Assembly: GCA_003210915.1 (NCBI GenBank)
Contig: QCUA01000004.1
Span: 1 to 61,839 of the forward strand
DNA length: 61,839 nt
Direction of reading: 5' to 3'
From: Prochlorococcus sp. AG-676-L21
Lineage (GTDB): Bacteria > Cyanobacteriota > Cyanobacteriia > PCC-6307 > Cyanobiaceae
Both the position numbers and the translations under genes were made by a program. Below, piece after piece: positions 29,196 to 38,822 of the stretch; position 1 is the first letter of the stretch, and the number at the start of each line of letters is the position of its first letter. Below the pieces are notes generated by a model. That model was not told the origin of the DNA. It worked only from the letters and a program-made list of their open reading frames with translations, and searched no databases.

Positions 29196-29762
29196 GTGGA
29201 ATTATCAAATCTTAATATCAAAAATGGACTATGTATATCTCTAGGAGCAAATATTGATAGTAATTATGGTAAACCTATCGAATCATTAATAATTTGCAAA
29301 CCAAAAATAGAGAACCTTATCAAGAATTGGATAAATCAATCTAAATCTTTTGAACAAGAAATTGAATCATCAAAAATAATTTTTTATTGGTCCTCAATAT
29401 ATGAAACAAGTCCTCATGGAGTTAAGGATGATCAACCAAATTATTTAAATACTCTTCTTTTAGTAAAAAGTAAGTTTTTTCCAAAGTTAACAACAAACAA
29501 CGCAAAATTACTCCTAAGAGAATTGAAAAATTTGGAAAAAAATTTTGGGAGAAAAAAGACACCCAATAATATGAAATGGCTATCTAGATGTTTAGATTTA
29601 GATATTTTATGGTGGGAGGATTTTTGTTTCAAAGATGAAGAATTAATATTGCCTCACCCAAGATTTATGAATCGTAATTTTGTAATATCTCCTTTGTCTG
29701 AGGTCCTAAGCAGAATACAAACAGTAAAAAAAATAGAAGAAACAAGATGGCTTGTTGATTAA
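29196..29762 (+). CDS. folK: 6-hydroxymethyl-7,8-dihydropterin pyrophosphokinase
   Basis: 188 residues, GTG start. The HPPK pattern is visible: LGANIDS near the N-terminus, [17 protein letters not shown], the conserved LDLDILWW, and [19 protein letters not shown]. It transfers pyrophosphate from ATP to the pterin in folate synthesis. The protein has a longer insert near residues 25-60 than E. coli HPPK. It is divergent from chlD with 48 bp between the starts. Confidence 0.93.
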   Translation: MELSNLNIKNGLCISLGANIDSNYGKPIESLIICKPKIENLIKNWINQSKSFEQEIESSKIIFYWSSIYETSPHGVKDDQPNYLNTLLLVKSKFFPKLTTNNAKLLLRELKNLEKNFGRKKTPNNMKWLSRCLDLDILWWEDFCFKDEELILPHPRFMNRNFVISPLSEVLSRIQTVKKIEETRWLVD

Positions 29763-29807
29763 TGTACAAAATTCTAAAATAATTGTTAGGGTATTTTTAT
29801 TTAAATT

Positions 29808-30371
29808 ATGGAAGATAAAAATCACTTCAGAAAAGCCATTTTCAAAGAAAAAATATCTGAATTAAGAACAAAAAAATTTAGTTTTGAAATAAATAGAATT
29901 CAACTTCCCAATGGACATGAAGATGAATACGGACAAATAATATTCCCAAACGCTGCATTAGCTGTACCAATAACAAATGAAAATAAAGTTATACTTCTTC
30001 GCCAATATAGATTTGCTGTATCACGATATTTACTTGAGTTTCCAGCAGGTACTTTAGAAATAGGAGAGACCCCAATAAACTCAATCAAAAGAGAAATTCA
30101 GGAAGAGTCTGGATATAAAGCAGAAAAGTGGGATGAACTAGGAGCTCTAGTTAATGCTCCTGGATATTCAGATGAAGTAATTCATTTATTTCTTGCACGC
30201 GATTTAAGCAAATTAAACAATCAGGTAAAAGGTGATTTAGATGAAGATATAGAAGTTTTACTTATGGAACCTAAAAGTTTAGATAATTTAATTTGTAGTG
30301 GTAATGAAATTCTGGATGCAAAAACTGTAACAGCTTGGTTTAGAGCAAAGCAATTTTTGGAAATTAAATGA
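29808..30371 (+). CDS. NUDIX hydrolase, ADP-ribose pyrophosphatase-like
   Basis: 187 residues. The Nudix box runs from about residue 83: GTLEIGETPINSIKREIQEE followed by SGY. Upstream LLRQYRFAVSRYLLEFPAG is typical of the ADP-ribose/sugar-nucleotide branch. It probably hydrolyses ADP-ribose or a related nucleotide. The stop overlaps the photolyase start (ATGA), so the two are co-translated. Confidence 0.9.
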   Translation: MEDKNHFRKAIFKEKISELRTKKFSFEINRIQLPNGHEDEYGQIIFPNAALAVPITNENKVILLRQYRFAVSRYLLEFPAGTLEIGETPINSIKREIQEESGYKAEKWDELGALVNAPGYSDEVIHLFLARDLSKLNNQVKGDLDEDIEVLLMEPKSLDNLICSGNEILDAKTVTAWFRAKQFLEIK

Positions 30372-31804
30372 ATAACCCCAGAATACTTTTTTGGCATAGA
30401 AAAGATCTTCGAATAAATGATAATAATGCTTTGAAAAAAGCATTTTCTTTATCAAATGCTATTACTTCAACCTATATTTTAGATCAAAATTATTCTTACG
30501 ACTTCAATGCGAAATCCAGAGCATGGTTTCTTGGGAATTCACTCGAAGAATTAAGTAAAAATTGGGAAAATCTCGGAAGTCGATTGATTATAGATGAGGG
30601 TGATCCCTTAATTCTGATACCTAAATTAGCTAAATTAATTGATGCTAAGTTTGTTGTTTGGAATAAAACGATAGAACCTTATGAAATTAATCGGGATTTA
30701 GAAATAAAAGATAATTTAAAAAAATTTAATATTGAGTTTATAGAATTATGGGATCATCTATTAATAGAGCCTTCTCAAATTTTCACTGGAGGTAACAAAC
30801 CATATTCAGTTTATGGTCCATTTTACAAGAAGTTAAAATCGAAAATTAATTTAGTAAATTCGAAAAAAAATTTGAATAATATTGCTGATCTAAAAGATTT
30901 AGAAATAGGGATTAAAGAAAAAAAGAGAATTGATACATCAAGATTAATATTAGATCAATTTCATAAAAATATAAATTTTGCTGGAGTTGATTTATGTCCT
31001 TGCAAACCAGGAGAGCTCGCTGCAGAAAAATTATTAGATCAATTTATTTGCCAAGATAAAATTGAATCTTACGAATCTTCAAGAGACTTTCCATCTCAAA
31101 ATGGAACATCTTTCCTTAGTGCTTCATTGAGATTTGGGACTATAAGTATACGAAAAGTCTGGGATGCAACATTATTTCCTGAATTAATAAATATAAATAA
31201 ACACAATCGACTATCAATAGAAACTTGGCAGAAAGAATTAGTTTGGAGAGAATTCTATCAACATTGCTTATTTAATTTTCCAGAATTAGAGAAAGGGCCC
31301 TATAGAAAAAAATGGGACCTTTTCCCTTGGCAAAATAATCATGAATGGTTTACTCGATGGAGCGATGGGCAGACTGGAGTTCCTATTATTGATGCAGCAA
31401 TGAGACAACTTAATAGTTCTGGTTGGATGCATAATAGGTGTCGAATGATAGTGGCTTCATTTCTCGTAAAAGATCTTATTTGCAATTGGCAAATGGGTGA
31501 AGAAAAATTTATGAAGGTATTGGTTGATGGTGACTTAGCGGCAAATAATGGAGGCTGGCAGTGGAGTGCTAGTAGTGGTATGGATCCAAAACCATTAAGA
31601 ATTTTTAATCCTTATACTCAAACAAAAAAATTTGATCCTATTTGCAAATATATTAAATTCTGGATTCCTGAATTATCTAAGGTTTCTAATACAGATATTC
31701 TTAATGGTGAGATATCTGATTTGGAAAAAAATAATTATTCAGGGGCTTTAGTTAATCACAATATTCAGCAAAGACTTTTTAAGGATCTTTACGCACAAAT
31801 CTGA
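30368..31804 (+). CDS. phrB: Deoxyribodipyrimidine photolyase
   Basis: 478 residues, class I CPD photolyase/cryptochrome family. Start NNPRILFWHRKDLRINDN is the antenna-domain signature. The FAD-binding domain has WQKELVWREFYQH, TGVPIIDAAMRQL, SGWMHNRCRMI, DGDLAANNGGWQWSASSG, and ends IFNPYTQTKKFDP. It uses blue/UV-A light to split pyrimidine dimers, which fits a high-light surface organism. The 3' end overlaps the convergent aminotransferase gene by 16 bp. Confidence 0.95.
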   Translation: MNNPRILFWHRKDLRINDNNALKKAFSLSNAITSTYILDQNYSYDFNAKSRAWFLGNSLEELSKNWENLGSRLIIDEGDPLILIPKLAKLIDAKFVVWNKTIEPYEINRDLEIKDNLKKFNIEFIELWDHLLIEPSQIFTGGNKPYSVYGPFYKKLKSKINLVNSKKNLNNIADLKDLEIGIKEKKRIDTSRLILDQFHKNINFAGVDLCPCKPGELAAEKLLDQFICQDKIESYESSRDFPSQNGTSFLSASLRFGTISIRKVWDATLFPELININKHNRLSIETWQKELVWREFYQHCLFNFPELEKGPYRKKWDLFPWQNNHEWFTRWSDGQTGVPIIDAAMRQLNSSGWMHNRCRMIVASFLVKDLICNWQMGEEKFMKVLVDGDLAANNGGWQWSASSGMDPKPLRIFNPYTQTKKFDPICKYIKFWIPELSKVSNTDILNGEISDLEKNNYSGALVNHNIQQRLFKDLYAQI

Positions 31805-32994
31805 AGTTCATTAATACAACTTTTTAAAATAATATTTAAATTTTCTGCCACATAAACTTGCTCTTCGTAAGAAATTTCTGGATACATTGGGAGACTAAGT
31901 ACTTCAGTACAAACTCTTTCTGTATTAATGAGTTTTTCTCTAGAAAAATTTTTATTTTTATAGGCTATTTGTGCATGTATTGGTATTGGATAATAAATAA
32001 TAGAATTAATTCCTTTCTCAGAAAGTCTTAGTTTCAATAAATTTCTTAAAGAATTATTTTTGTTAAAGTCAGTTTCAAATAATTCAGAATAATCATAATT
32101 TATATCGTAATTATAATTTTTTAATTTGATCACAAATTGATTCCAAGAATGAGAAACGTTTTCAGAATCAATCTTGGGTAAATTAATAAAACTATTTTTT
32201 TCTAATAAATCAAGATAATTATTAGCTATTTTTGTACGCTTACTAATCCATTTTGATATAAATTTTATTTTAATATTTAAAACCGCTGCTTGTAAGGTAT
32301 CTAGCCTACTATTTAAACCTATTTGAGTATGATGATACCTTTTAGGACTTCCATGAACTGCCAACTCTCTGACCTTTTTTGCAATATTTTTGTCTGAAGT
32401 TGTAACTGCCCCTCCATCTCCAGCAGCCCCTAAATTCTTAGTTGGAAAAAAGCTAAAGCATCCTATATCTCCAATACTTCCTACTTTAGAATTTCCCCAC
32501 ATAGTACAAGTTGCCTGCGCGCAATCCTCAATTATTTTTAGATTATATTTTTTAGCTAATGCTTTTATTGACTTCATATTTACAGCATTACCAAATAAAT
32601 GGACTGGCATAATAGCTTTAGTATTAGAGTTGATTTCTCCTTCAATTAAATCAATATTAATTAAATAATCATTTGGATTAATATCAACCAAAACTGGATT
32701 GGCGCCTACTGCACTTATAGCTTCAGCAGTTGCGAAAAAGCTGAAAGAAGAAGTAATCACTTCATCTCCTTTACCAATATCTAAAGCACGTAAAGCAAGT
32801 ATTAATGCATCAGTGCCACTATTACACGCAACAGCATGATTTACCCCAATAAGAGATGCAAAATTCTCTTCAAATTCAGCAATCTCTTGACCACCTATAT
32901 ATTTCCCACCTTTAAGAACTTTCATAACCGCCTCCTCAATATCAGAGCCGATTTCCTGGAACTGTCGTTCTAATGTAAATGGAGGTATTTGCAT
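31789..32994 (-). CDS. DegT/DnrJ/EryC1/StrS family aminotransferase
   Basis: 401 residues. The PLP lysine is K186 (FFPTKNLGAAGDGGA). Other family parts are CNSGTDALILALRAL, EDCAQATCT and IYYPIPIHAQIAY. Members transfer an amino group to a keto-sugar nucleotide for surface polysaccharides. No other sugar-nucleotide gene is adjacent, so the exact product is unknown. Confidence 0.92.
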   Translation of the reverse strand: MQIPPFTLERQFQEIGSDIEEAVMKVLKGGKYIGGQEIAEFEENFASLIGVNHAVACNSGTDALILALRALDIGKGDEVITSSFSFFATAEAISAVGANPVLVDINPNDYLINIDLIEGEINSNTKAIMPVHLFGNAVNMKSIKALAKKYNLKIIEDCAQATCTMWGNSKVGSIGDIGCFSFFPTKNLGAAGDGGAVTTSDKNIAKKVRELAVHGSPKRYHHTQIGLNSRLDTLQAAVLNIKIKFISKWISKRTKIANNYLDLLEKNSFINLPKIDSENVSHSWNQFVIKLKNYNYDINYDYSELFETDFNKNNSLRNLLKLRLSEKGINSIIYYPIPIHAQIAYKNKNFSREKLINTERVCTEVLSLPMYPEISYEEQVYVAENLNIILKSCINELQICA

Positions 32995-33047
32995 ATTTAT
33001 TATATTAGCTTTAAAGGTTTTTCTCTGGGATAAATATTATATTTAAT

Positions 33048-33641
33048 TCATTTAAACCAATCAGGCTCTTTACCTGGAGTCCATTTTATATTGCATCCAA
33101 GCGATGGTTGTTGAGGATGAGGATAATTACTATTTTTATTTAAGCCTTTAACAGCGGCATGTAAATCTTGACCAGTGATAGAAATATCATTACTAGGTCT
33201 ACTACTATCAAGTTGGCCATGATAAAAAAGGGCGAATTTTCTATTTCCAGCATTCGAGAAAAGATAAAAATCAGGCGTACATGCAGCCTTTAGCTCTTTG
33301 GCAAAAACTTGACTTTCATCATAAAGATAAGGAAAACTCCAGCCTTGTATTTGAGCTTGATTTCTTAAACAATCTGGAGAATCTGAAGGATGAGTAACAA
33401 TATCATTACTTGAAACTGCGATAGTTTGAACTTTATCCTCAATATCACTACTTAAAACTGAAATATAATTTTCGATATATTTCACAAAAGGGCAATGGGC
33501 ACAAATAAACATTAAAAGTAAATGCCTATCATCTAGTTTGGTTAAATTATAGTTTTCTTGATTAGATGAATTGGTATTCATCATTTCGAAAGAAGGTAAT
33601 TGAGTCCCTAATTCCAAAAACATTGAATTTGTTTTAACCAT
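33048..33641 (-). CDS. Thioredoxin-fold (AhpC/TSA-like) protein
   Basis: 197 residues from the ATG at 33641; a TTG at 33722 would add an unsupported segment. A redox motif CAHC (FICAHCPFVKY) sits at the usual thioredoxin-fold place, followed by IAVSSND and WSFPYLYDESQVFAKELKA. A conserved cis-Pro region is seen in ACTPDFYLF. It is probably a thiol-disulfide or peroxiredoxin-like protein. No signal peptide is visible, so it is cytoplasmic. It is divergent from fabI. Confidence 0.85.
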   Translation of the reverse strand: MVKTNSMFLELGTQLPSFEMMNTNSSNQENYNLTKLDDRHLLLMFICAHCPFVKYIENYISVLSSDIEDKVQTIAVSSNDIVTHPSDSPDCLRNQAQIQGWSFPYLYDESQVFAKELKAACTPDFYLFSNAGNRKFALFYHGQLDSSRPSNDISITGQDLHAAVKGLNKNSNYPHPQQPSLGCNIKWTPGKEPDWFK

Positions 33642-33742
33642 ACTTAAAAAATATTCCCTATAGTTGAAATTTATTGTATATTTTGGATTAATTCGCAAAG
33701 AAGTGTACTTTTTGTAGGACAATTATATAAATAAGAAATAAA

Positions 33743-34525
33743 ATGCTTCTAAATTTAACTGGCAAAAAAATTCTAGTTACTGGAATTGCCAACAATCGTT
33801 CAATAGCATGGGGAATTGCTCAGCAACTTTCAAAAGCTGGGGCTGAACTAGGAATTACTTATTTACCTGATGAAAAAGGAAGGTTTGAATCAAAAGTAAG
33901 AGAATTAACTAAAGATTTAGAGCCATCATTATTCCTCCCACTTGATGTTCAAAATCCTTCTCAAATTGAAGAAATTTTTGAAAATATTAAAACCAATTGG
34001 GGTCAAATTGATGGGTTAGTTCATTGTCTTGCATTCGCAGGTCGTGACGAATTAATTGGAGACTATAGCGCAACTTCATCCGAAGGCTTTGATAGAGCTT
34101 TGAATATTAGTGCTTATTCTTTAGCACCTCTATGTAAGGCAGCAAAACCACTTTTCAGCGATGGTGCTGGGGTAGTTTCTTTAACTTATTTAGGATCTGA
34201 GAGAGCTATACCTAACTATAATGTAATGGGTGTAGCAAAGGCAGCTTTGGAGGCTTCAGTAAGATACCTTTCTGCAGAACTGGGCCCTGAAAAGCAAGTA
34301 AGAGTAAATGCAATTAGTGCTGGTCCAATTAGAACACTTGCGAGTTCTGCAATAGGTGGCATTTTGGATATGATCCATAATGTTGAAGAAAAAGCTCCCC
34401 TACGAAGAACAGTGACTCAAACAGAAGTAGGAAATACAGCTGCTTTTCTTTTAAGTGATCTTTCAAGTGGCATATCAGGCCAAACTATTTATGTTGATGC
34501 AGGTTATTGCATTAATGGAATGTAA
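33743..34525 (+). CDS. fabI: Enoyl-[acyl-carrier-protein] reductase (NADH)
   Basis: 260 residues, SDR family. Start LTGKKILVTGIANNRSIAWG is the FabI dinucleotide motif. Catalytic residues are Y149, Y159 and K166 (Y159-x6-K166). The C-terminus GQTIYVDAGYCINGM is typical. It does the last reduction in each round of fatty-acid elongation. hisB follows after 21 bp. Confidence 0.96.
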   Translation: MLLNLTGKKILVTGIANNRSIAWGIAQQLSKAGAELGITYLPDEKGRFESKVRELTKDLEPSLFLPLDVQNPSQIEEIFENIKTNWGQIDGLVHCLAFAGRDELIGDYSATSSEGFDRALNISAYSLAPLCKAAKPLFSDGAGVVSLTYLGSERAIPNYNVMGVAKAALEASVRYLSAELGPEKQVRVNAISAGPIRTLASSAIGGILDMIHNVEEKAPLRRTVTQTEVGNTAAFLLSDLSSGISGQTIYVDAGYCINGM

Positions 34526-34546
34526 ATTACAATTTAAACAAACAAA

Positions 34547-35152
34547 ATGTCATCTTCAAGACAAGCTGAAATTAAAAGAAAAACAAATGAAACAGATATT
34601 AGTATTTTTCTTAATATAGATGGCAATGGAATTTCTGAGATTGATACTGGTATACCTTTTTTAGATCATATGTTGCATCAAATATCTAGTCATGGATTAT
34701 TTGATTTAAAAATAAAAGCTAATGGAGATACACATATTGATGACCATCATACAAATGAGGATGTTGGCATTGCTCTTGGGAAAGCCTTTACTAAAGCACT
34801 AGGAGAAAGAAAAGGGATAAACAGATTTGGGCATTTTTTTGCACCTTTAGATGAGGCTTTAGTTCAAGTAACATTAGATTGTTCAGGGAGGCCTCATTTG
34901 TCTTATGATCTCAAATTAAAAGCACCCAGAATAGGGAATTATGATACTGAATTAGTAAGAGAATTTTTTATAGCTTTTGTAAATAATAGTGGAATCACTC
35001 TTCATATCAATCAAATACAAGGTACAAATTCTCATCATATAGTTGAAGCATGTTTTAAAGCCTTTTCAAGAGCAATGCGAATGGCTTCTGAAATAGATAT
35101 CAGAAGATCTGGAACTATCCCAAGTAGTAAAGGAATGTTAGAAAGTGATTAG
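34547..35152 (+). CDS. hisB: Imidazoleglycerol-phosphate dehydratase
   Basis: 201 residues, single-function HisB. Metal-binding histidine motifs are [23 protein letters not shown] and [17 protein letters not shown]. It dehydrates imidazole glycerol phosphate in histidine synthesis. Placing it after fabI gives a mixed-function operon, as is usual in these genomes. Confidence 0.97.
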   Translation: MSSSRQAEIKRKTNETDISIFLNIDGNGISEIDTGIPFLDHMLHQISSHGLFDLKIKANGDTHIDDHHTNEDVGIALGKAFTKALGERKGINRFGHFFAPLDEALVQVTLDCSGRPHLSYDLKLKAPRIGNYDTELVREFFIAFVNNSGITLHINQIQGTNSHHIVEACFKAFSRAMRMASEIDIRRSGTIPSSKGMLESD

Positions 35153-35232
35153 ATAGGTAAATTCAGTATTTTTCTGAATTAGCCACAATTTCATTTATTT
35201 TTGGCGAAAATAAATGGAGTCAAGATTTCAAA

Positions 35233-36720
35233 GTGACTTATATTCAAGAAAAACAAATCAATAATAATCCATCTTTTAACAAAGAAGACTGGGCTAGTGC
35301 ATACAAAAATGTTGAAAAAGAATTAACAAATGAACCATTAAATACAAGTAAGGGGGGGGATATTGAGGAATTAAATGGAACTCTATTCAGAAACGGGCCA
35401 GGGATATTAGAAAGAGGAGGCCAATGGGTTCATCATCCCTTTGATGGAGATGGAATGATTACAGCAATTAGATTTGAGAATGGAAAACCATCATTAACAA
35501 ATAAGTTTGTGCAAACTAAAGGTTTTTTAGAAGAAAAAAAGATTAACAAATTTATTTACAGAGGAGTTTTTGGTACTCAAAAAAGTGGAGGAATTTTAAA
35601 TAATGCTTTAGATTTAAAATTCAAAAATATTGCTAATACACACGTTATAAAACTAGGCAATGAAGTGCTTGCACTATGGGAAGCAGCGGGTCCACATGCC
35701 TTAGATCCTAACAATCTTGATACCATTGGACTAACAACTTTAGGTGGAGTTTTAAAGAGCAACGAAGCATTTAGCGCTCATCCAAAAGCTGATTTTAATT
35801 CAACTATGTCATCTGAACTTTTGGTAACTTTTGGAGTACAAACCGGTCCAAAAAGTACTATTAGATTAATGGAATTTTCAAATGCTGGTGATAATGCTGG
35901 TGAATTGATAATAGACAGAAAAGATACATTTAATGGATTTGCATTCCTTCATGATTTTGCAATTACAACAAATTGGGCGATATTTTTACAAAACGCTATC
36001 GACTTTAATCCTTTGCCATTTGTAATGGGCCAAAAAGGAGCCGCTCAATGTTTGAAATCAAATCCTAATAAAAAAGCTAAATTTTTTATAATCCCAAGAG
36101 AAAGTGGTTTATTTAAGGGTCAACCACCAATAATTATTGATGCACCAGATGGATTTGTTTTTCATCATGTTAATGCATACGAAAAAGATTCAAACATAAT
36201 TTTGGATAGTATTTTTTACGATGATTTTCCTTCTGTTGGGCCCGATGAAAATTTTAGGGATATTGACTTTGATAAGTATCCAGAGGGTAATTTAAAAAGA
36301 TCTATTATCGACTTAAAGGGGGGAACTTCTAAGCTTGAAACTTTAAGCTCACAATGTTGCGAATTCGCTACAGTTAACCCTAAACTTTTAGGATTAAAAG
36401 CATCTTACTCATGGATGGCTTGTACAGATAAGAAAATAGGTAATGCTCCTTTACAAGCTATAAAAAAAATAAATTTGATTACCAAAGAGGAAATTTCTTG
36501 GTCAGCTGCACCTAGTGGATTCGTTAGTGAACCAATAATGGTCCCATCACAATCATCAAACAAAGAAGATGAGGGTTACTTATTTATTCTTTTATGGAAT
36601 GGTAGTAGAAGAGGAAGTGATCTTGTGATACTAGATGCTAAAGACTTAAAAGAATTAGCTATTTATGAACTTCCAATATCAATTCCGCATGGCTTACATG
36701 GATCTTGGGTTAATAATTAA
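35233..36720 (+). CDS. Carotenoid cleavage oxygenase (apocarotenoid oxygenase/RPE65 family)
   Basis: 495 residues. It has the family start NGTLFRNGPGILERGGQ and HHPFDGDGMI. The four Fe(II)-ligand histidines are seen in SAHPKAD, FLHDFAIT, FVFHHVNAY and IPHGLHGSWV. It is a seven-bladed propeller that cleaves carotenoids or apocarotenoids with O2, often making retinal-like products. The substrate cannot be told here. It converges with rdgB; the stop codons are adjacent. Confidence 0.93.
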   Translation: MTYIQEKQINNNPSFNKEDWASAYKNVEKELTNEPLNTSKGGDIEELNGTLFRNGPGILERGGQWVHHPFDGDGMITAIRFENGKPSLTNKFVQTKGFLEEKKINKFIYRGVFGTQKSGGILNNALDLKFKNIANTHVIKLGNEVLALWEAAGPHALDPNNLDTIGLTTLGGVLKSNEAFSAHPKADFNSTMSSELLVTFGVQTGPKSTIRLMEFSNAGDNAGELIIDRKDTFNGFAFLHDFAITTNWAIFLQNAIDFNPLPFVMGQKGAAQCLKSNPNKKAKFFIIPRESGLFKGQPPIIIDAPDGFVFHHVNAYEKDSNIILDSIFYDDFPSVGPDENFRDIDFDKYPEGNLKRSIIDLKGGTSKLETLSSQCCEFATVNPKLLGLKASYSWMACTDKKIGNAPLQAIKKINLITKEEISWSAAPSGFVSEPIMVPSQSSNKEDEGYLFILLWNGSRRGSDLVILDAKDLKELAIYELPISIPHGLHGSWVNN

Positions 36721-37296
36721 TCAGGCAATTATATTTAACAATTGAGGAATGATTTTTTTAACTGCTTTACCACGATGACTACATAAATCTTTTAATTCAT
36801 TATTCATCTCAGCGAATGTTAATTTACTTGATAACTCCTCAAAAATAGGATCATAACCAAAACCACTATTTCCTCTGGGGCTTAGAATAATGTTTCCAAA
36901 ACATTTAGCCTCTGATTCTAATATCACATCCCCATTTGGAGAGCAAACACAAACATTTGCAATAAAGAAAGCACCTCTATTTTCTTCTCCATCAAGTTCA
37001 TGTAAAACTCTTTCTATTCTTTTTTGATCATTTTCTGCATATCTTGATGAGTAAATTCCTGGCCTACCGTCCAAAGCATCAATACATATTCCTGAATCAT
37101 CTGCAATGGCATAGTTTCTTGTTTTTTTAGAAACTTCACTTGCTTTTTTGATTGCATTCTCCCTAAATGTAATCCCATTCTCCTCAACTTCTATTGATTC
37201 TGGTTGAAGCAATAATTGGCAATTAACGTTTAATAGTAATTTTTTATATTCTTCAATTTTACCTTGGTTTTTACTTGCTAAATATAATTTTTTCAT
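36721..37296 (-). CDS. rdgB: dITP/XTP pyrophosphatase (HAM1/RdgB)
   Basis: 191 residues. SKNQGKIEEYKKLL at the start, ADDSGICIDALDGRPGIYSS in the middle and GNSGFGYDPIF near the end are the RdgB signatures. It removes inosine and xanthosine triphosphates from the nucleotide pool. Its ATG overlaps the upstream phosphohexomutase stop by 4 bp. Confidence 0.95.
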   Translation of the reverse strand: MKKLYLASKNQGKIEEYKKLLLNVNCQLLLQPESIEVEENGITFRENAIKKASEVSKKTRNYAIADDSGICIDALDGRPGIYSSRYAENDQKRIERVLHELDGEENRGAFFIANVCVCSPNGDVILESEAKCFGNIILSPRGNSGFGYDPIFEELSSKLTFAEMNNELKDLCSHRGKAVKKIIPQLLNIIA

Positions 37297-38753
37297 TTTA
37301 TATTTTTTACTTTATTTATATATTTTTGACTCCATTCCAAAACCTCATTTAAATCATTTTCAGATTTTGCCTCACAATACAATCTTAAAAGCGGCTCTGT
37401 TCCTGAGAACCTGAATAATAGCCAAAAATTATTATCCATTCTCAATTTTATGCCGTCGATATTATAGATATTCATAACAGTATAACCACATATTTTTGAA
37501 GGAATATTATTTTTAATATATTTTTCAAGAATTTCTTTTTCTGATTGATTTGGAAATTTAACATCAATTCTTCTATAAAAACTTGGACCAAAATTTTCTT
37601 GAATTTGATCTAAAGTTTCATATAAATATTTTGATTTTTCTGCGATTCCATTTAATAAAATCATAGCTGCATATAAAGCATCTCTCTCCGGCATAAATTC
37701 TCCAAAACCTACCCCTCCTGATTCCTCTCCTCCAATAAATATTTTTTCTTTAATCATTTTTTTTGCGATATATTTAAAACCAACCGGCAGTTCGAAAACC
37801 TCTCTATCTTGACTTTTTGCGATATTACTAATTATGTCTGAACCACTAACAGTTTTAAGTACTGGATATAAATTCTTATTCTTTTCTCCCAAATAACTAA
37901 TAAAGAAAGGTAATAAAACTTGAGTACTACAAAATCTTCCTTTTTCATCAATTACAGCAATCCTATCACCATCCCCATCAAAAATTATGCCTAGCGTTTT
38001 AATACCATTTTTAGAAGTTCTTGTTAATGTTTCAGTTAAATCATCTAAATATTTTAGCAGTGGCTCTGGAGGATTCCCTCCAAATAAAGGATCATAATCT
38101 GCTCTAATTTCAGTAACAATTTTTGAATCATAACCTTCAAAAATCTGACTAAGGCAATTTGCTGCTGAACCATGCATAGAATCAACAAAAATATGCAAAT
38201 TCATTTTCTTTAAATTACTCGCAATAAAATCAATATTAAAATTAGATTTGATCTGATCTAAATGAAACTCCTTAATGTCAACTTTTTCATATTCATCTTC
38301 CAATCTTTCAATTGGGTTTCCCAGAAGCAACCTTTTCTCAACTTCCTTTGTAAAAGATTCATCTACAGAACATCCTTTAAAACTTTTAATCTTTAAACCC
38401 AACCAATTATAAGGATTATGACTTGCAGTGATAACTAAACAACCTAAAAACATAAATTTTTTGGCGTATAAGCTACAGGAGGGCGTTGGAGCATAACTAG
38501 TAGAAAGGATGGGTTCCAAACCACATCCCTTCACAAAAGATGCTATCTCCTTTGCAAACTCATTTGCCATAAATCTACGATCGTACCCTATAAGAATTTT
38601 TTTAGAATTAGTTTCTTCGAAGTATTGATAATATAATTCCTGACATGAAGCTACTACGACTCTAGAGAGATTTGATAGATTGAAATCTAAACCAATTATT
38701 CCTCTCCAGCCATCAGTTCCGAATTTTATTTCATCTAGTTCATTTACAGACAA
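37293..38753 (-). CDS. Alpha-D-phosphohexomutase (phosphoglucomutase/phosphomannomutase)
   Basis: 486 residues, TTG start. Active-site serine S111 is in VITASHNPYNWLG. The metal loop is DGDGDRIAV, the sugar-binding loop GGEESGG, and the phosphate-binding FRFSGTEPLLRLYCE is near the C-terminus. It interconverts 1- and 6-phosphates of glucose or mannose; specificity is not clear. It is coupled to rdgB and divergent from the TM0106-like gene. Confidence 0.93.
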   Translation of the reverse strand: MSVNELDEIKFGTDGWRGIIGLDFNLSNLSRVVVASCQELYYQYFEETNSKKILIGYDRRFMANEFAKEIASFVKGCGLEPILSTSYAPTPSCSLYAKKFMFLGCLVITASHNPYNWLGLKIKSFKGCSVDESFTKEVEKRLLLGNPIERLEDEYEKVDIKEFHLDQIKSNFNIDFIASNLKKMNLHIFVDSMHGSAANCLSQIFEGYDSKIVTEIRADYDPLFGGNPPEPLLKYLDDLTETLTRTSKNGIKTLGIIFDGDGDRIAVIDEKGRFCSTQVLLPFFISYLGEKNKNLYPVLKTVSGSDIISNIAKSQDREVFELPVGFKYIAKKMIKEKIFIGGEESGGVGFGEFMPERDALYAAMILLNGIAEKSKYLYETLDQIQENFGPSFYRRIDVKFPNQSEKEILEKYIKNNIPSKICGYTVMNIYNIDGIKLRMDNNFWLLFRFSGTEPLLRLYCEAKSENDLNEVLEWSQKYINKVKNIK

Positions 38754-38822
38754 AGTTAAATAGTTCCTTGATTTCCAATAATTATCTATATTAATTTATA
38801 GGAGTAAAAATTTAAACTGCCT